DNA of 64,000 nucleotides from positions 1-64,000 of the forward strand of contig CAJVWI010000004.1 in assembly GCA_913009655.1 (NCBI GenBank). The letters run 5' to 3'. How positions within the stretch are numbered: the stretch's first letter is position 1; each line of letters starts with the position of its first letter. The notes below the pieces were generated by a model. That model did not search any database, was not told where the DNA came from, and saw only the letters and a list, made by a program, of their open reading frames with translations. Below are positions 63,077 through 64,000 of the stretch, piece by piece. The translations under genes were made by a program, and so were the position numbers. Source of the stretch: an uncultured Cryomorphaceae bacterium. GTDB taxonomy: Bacteria; Bacteroidota; Bacteroidia; Flavobacteriales; Schleiferiaceae.

Positions 63077-64000
63077 TAGTTTAGAATTAAAATAGTTTTC
63101 TTGAGTGCCACAATAAACATATCTATATCGTCCTTAGATGTATATGCCGCAAGGCTAATGCGGACTGTGCCGGGAATTTTAAATGACGTCATTATCGGTT
63201 GAGCGCAATGGTGTCCGGTTCTTACAGCTATCCCCATTTGATCTAGAAGAACTCCAACATCGTAAGGATGCGATCCTTTTATTCCGAAAGAGATTACTGC
63301 TGCCCTATCTTTTGCGCTGCCATAAAATATAACATCTGGAATTTCCGAAAGCAATCCTCGCGCATAAATTAGGAGATCGTCTTCATGCTTTTTGATATTT
63401 TCAATCCCAATACCCTCAAGCCATTTAAGTGCTGCACCCCAACCAATTACTCCTTCAATATTCGGAGTGCCAGCTTCAAACTTATGAGGCAATCCAGCAT
63501 ACGTACTCTCCTTCAATTTGACCTCAGCAATCATTTCTCCACCCCCTTGATACGGAGGTAGTTTTTCCAGCCACTCAGATTTGCCATACAATAACCCTAT
63601 CCCTGATGGACCGTACATCTTATGGGCAGATCCAGCATAAAAATCAACATCTAATTCTTGAACATTAATGGCCATGTGGGGAAATGCCTGCGCACCATCT
63701 ACAAAAACACATGCTCCTACTGCGTGAGCTGCAGATATTATTTTTTTTACTGGATTAACTGTGCCTAGAGCATTACTGATATGATTAAATGCAACAATTT
63801 TTGTTCTAGAATTAAGCAGAGAATCAAGTATTGATATGTCTAACTCCCCGCTTTCGAGCATGGGGATAAAAACTAACTTAGCACCGCTGACTTGAGCGAG
63901 CATTTGCCAAGGAACTAGATTGCTATGATGCTCCAATTCACTGACAATTATTTCATCTCCAGGATTAAGTAATGACCTGAAGCCGTGAGCGACTAGATTT
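63076..64000 (-). CDS. sufS: Cysteine desulfurase SufS (5' end outside window)
   Basis: Partial: the frame is open to the window's right edge, so the true start lies beyond 64000; about 307 C-terminal residues are visible. It has the PLP-binding lysine in GSAHKMYGPSG, the substrate-binding VDGAQAFPH, and the catalytic persulfide cysteine in RTGHHCAQP. SufS removes sulfur from cysteine for Fe-S cluster synthesis. First visible gene of the suf operon with sufE, DUF59, DUF2480 and DUF3050. Confidence 0.93.
   Translation of the reverse strand, partial: NLVAHGFRSLLNPGDEIIVSELEHHSNLVPWQMLAQVSGAKLVFIPMLESGELDISILDSLLNSRTKIVAFNHISNALGTVNPVKKIISAAHAVGACVFVDGAQAFPHMAINVQELDVDFYAGSAHKMYGPSGIGLLYGKSEWLEKLPPYQGGGEMIAEVKLKESTYAGLPHKFEAGTPNIEGVIGWGAALKWLEGIGIENIKKHEDDLLIYARGLLSEIPDVIFYGSAKDRAAVISFGIKGSHPYDVGVLLDQMGIAVRTGHHCAQPIMTSFKIPGTVRISLAAYTSKDDIDMFIVALKKTILILN

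Overview
The window looks like DNA from the order Flavobacteriales (phylum Bacteroidota). The supporting signs are low G+C, TonB-dependent receptors paired with DUF4249, lipoproteins of families DUF4270, DUF2480 and DUF3050, proteins ending in type IX secretion (T9SS) sorting domains, an S46 dipeptidyl-peptidase, a single-domain glycogen-synthase-like protein, and TAnnTTTG promoter boxes instead of sigma70-type promoters. There is one tRNA gene, and no rRNA, CRISPR array or intact mobile element.

Layout, left part (1 to about 24,590). This part is very AT-rich. It starts with a decayed gene and two unrecognised genes. Housekeeping and envelope genes follow: trxB, a DUF4249/TonB receptor pair, an eIF1-like factor, a DUF389 membrane protein, an M61 peptidase, an ATP-grasp enzyme, lpdA, a TPR lipoprotein, def, dnaX, the rpsF-rpsR-rplI operon with a clear terminator, a BamA-like barrel and a large outer-membrane barrel. 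The part closes with a wrecked SGNH-hydrolase lipoprotein, a membrane protein and a DinB-like protein. Several promoter boxes lie only 3 to 8 bases from the start codon, which suggests leaderless or nearly leaderless mRNAs.

At about 24,592 a cupin gene is cut off after 25 codons and meets the 3' part of an unrelated gene on the other strand. G+C is clearly higher to the right (hand counts of sample lines give roughly 30-35% left and 38-45% right). This is either a recombination scar or an assembly chimera, so the two parts should not be assumed to share one genome.

Layout, right part (about 24,592 to 64,000). First come glmS, DUF4270, glgA-like, panC, panD, a flippase-like protein, radA, an OmpA lipoprotein, xth, a coiled-coil protein and a 1453-residue T9SS adhesin. 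Next is a copper-related cluster: SCO1 opposite a tightly coupled operon of MbnP-like lipoprotein, MauG/MbnH-like di-haem enzyme, HMA-domain protein, TonB receptor and ABC ATPase. Then come rimP-nusA-infB with a hairpin in the leader, a PKD-domain T9SS protein, tRNA-Gln, an acyl-CoA carboxylase subunit, lepA, parB and a DPP7-like peptidase. The window ends with a suf-type Fe-S operon (sufS, sufE, DUF59, a truncated HMG-CoA synthase, DUF2480, DUF3050) that runs off the right edge.

The strongest candidate for a coherent, little-described system is the copper operon at 41.8-47.6 kb. Its genes overlap or nearly touch, and together they could capture copper, oxidatively mature a copper-binding lipoprotein and import the metal.
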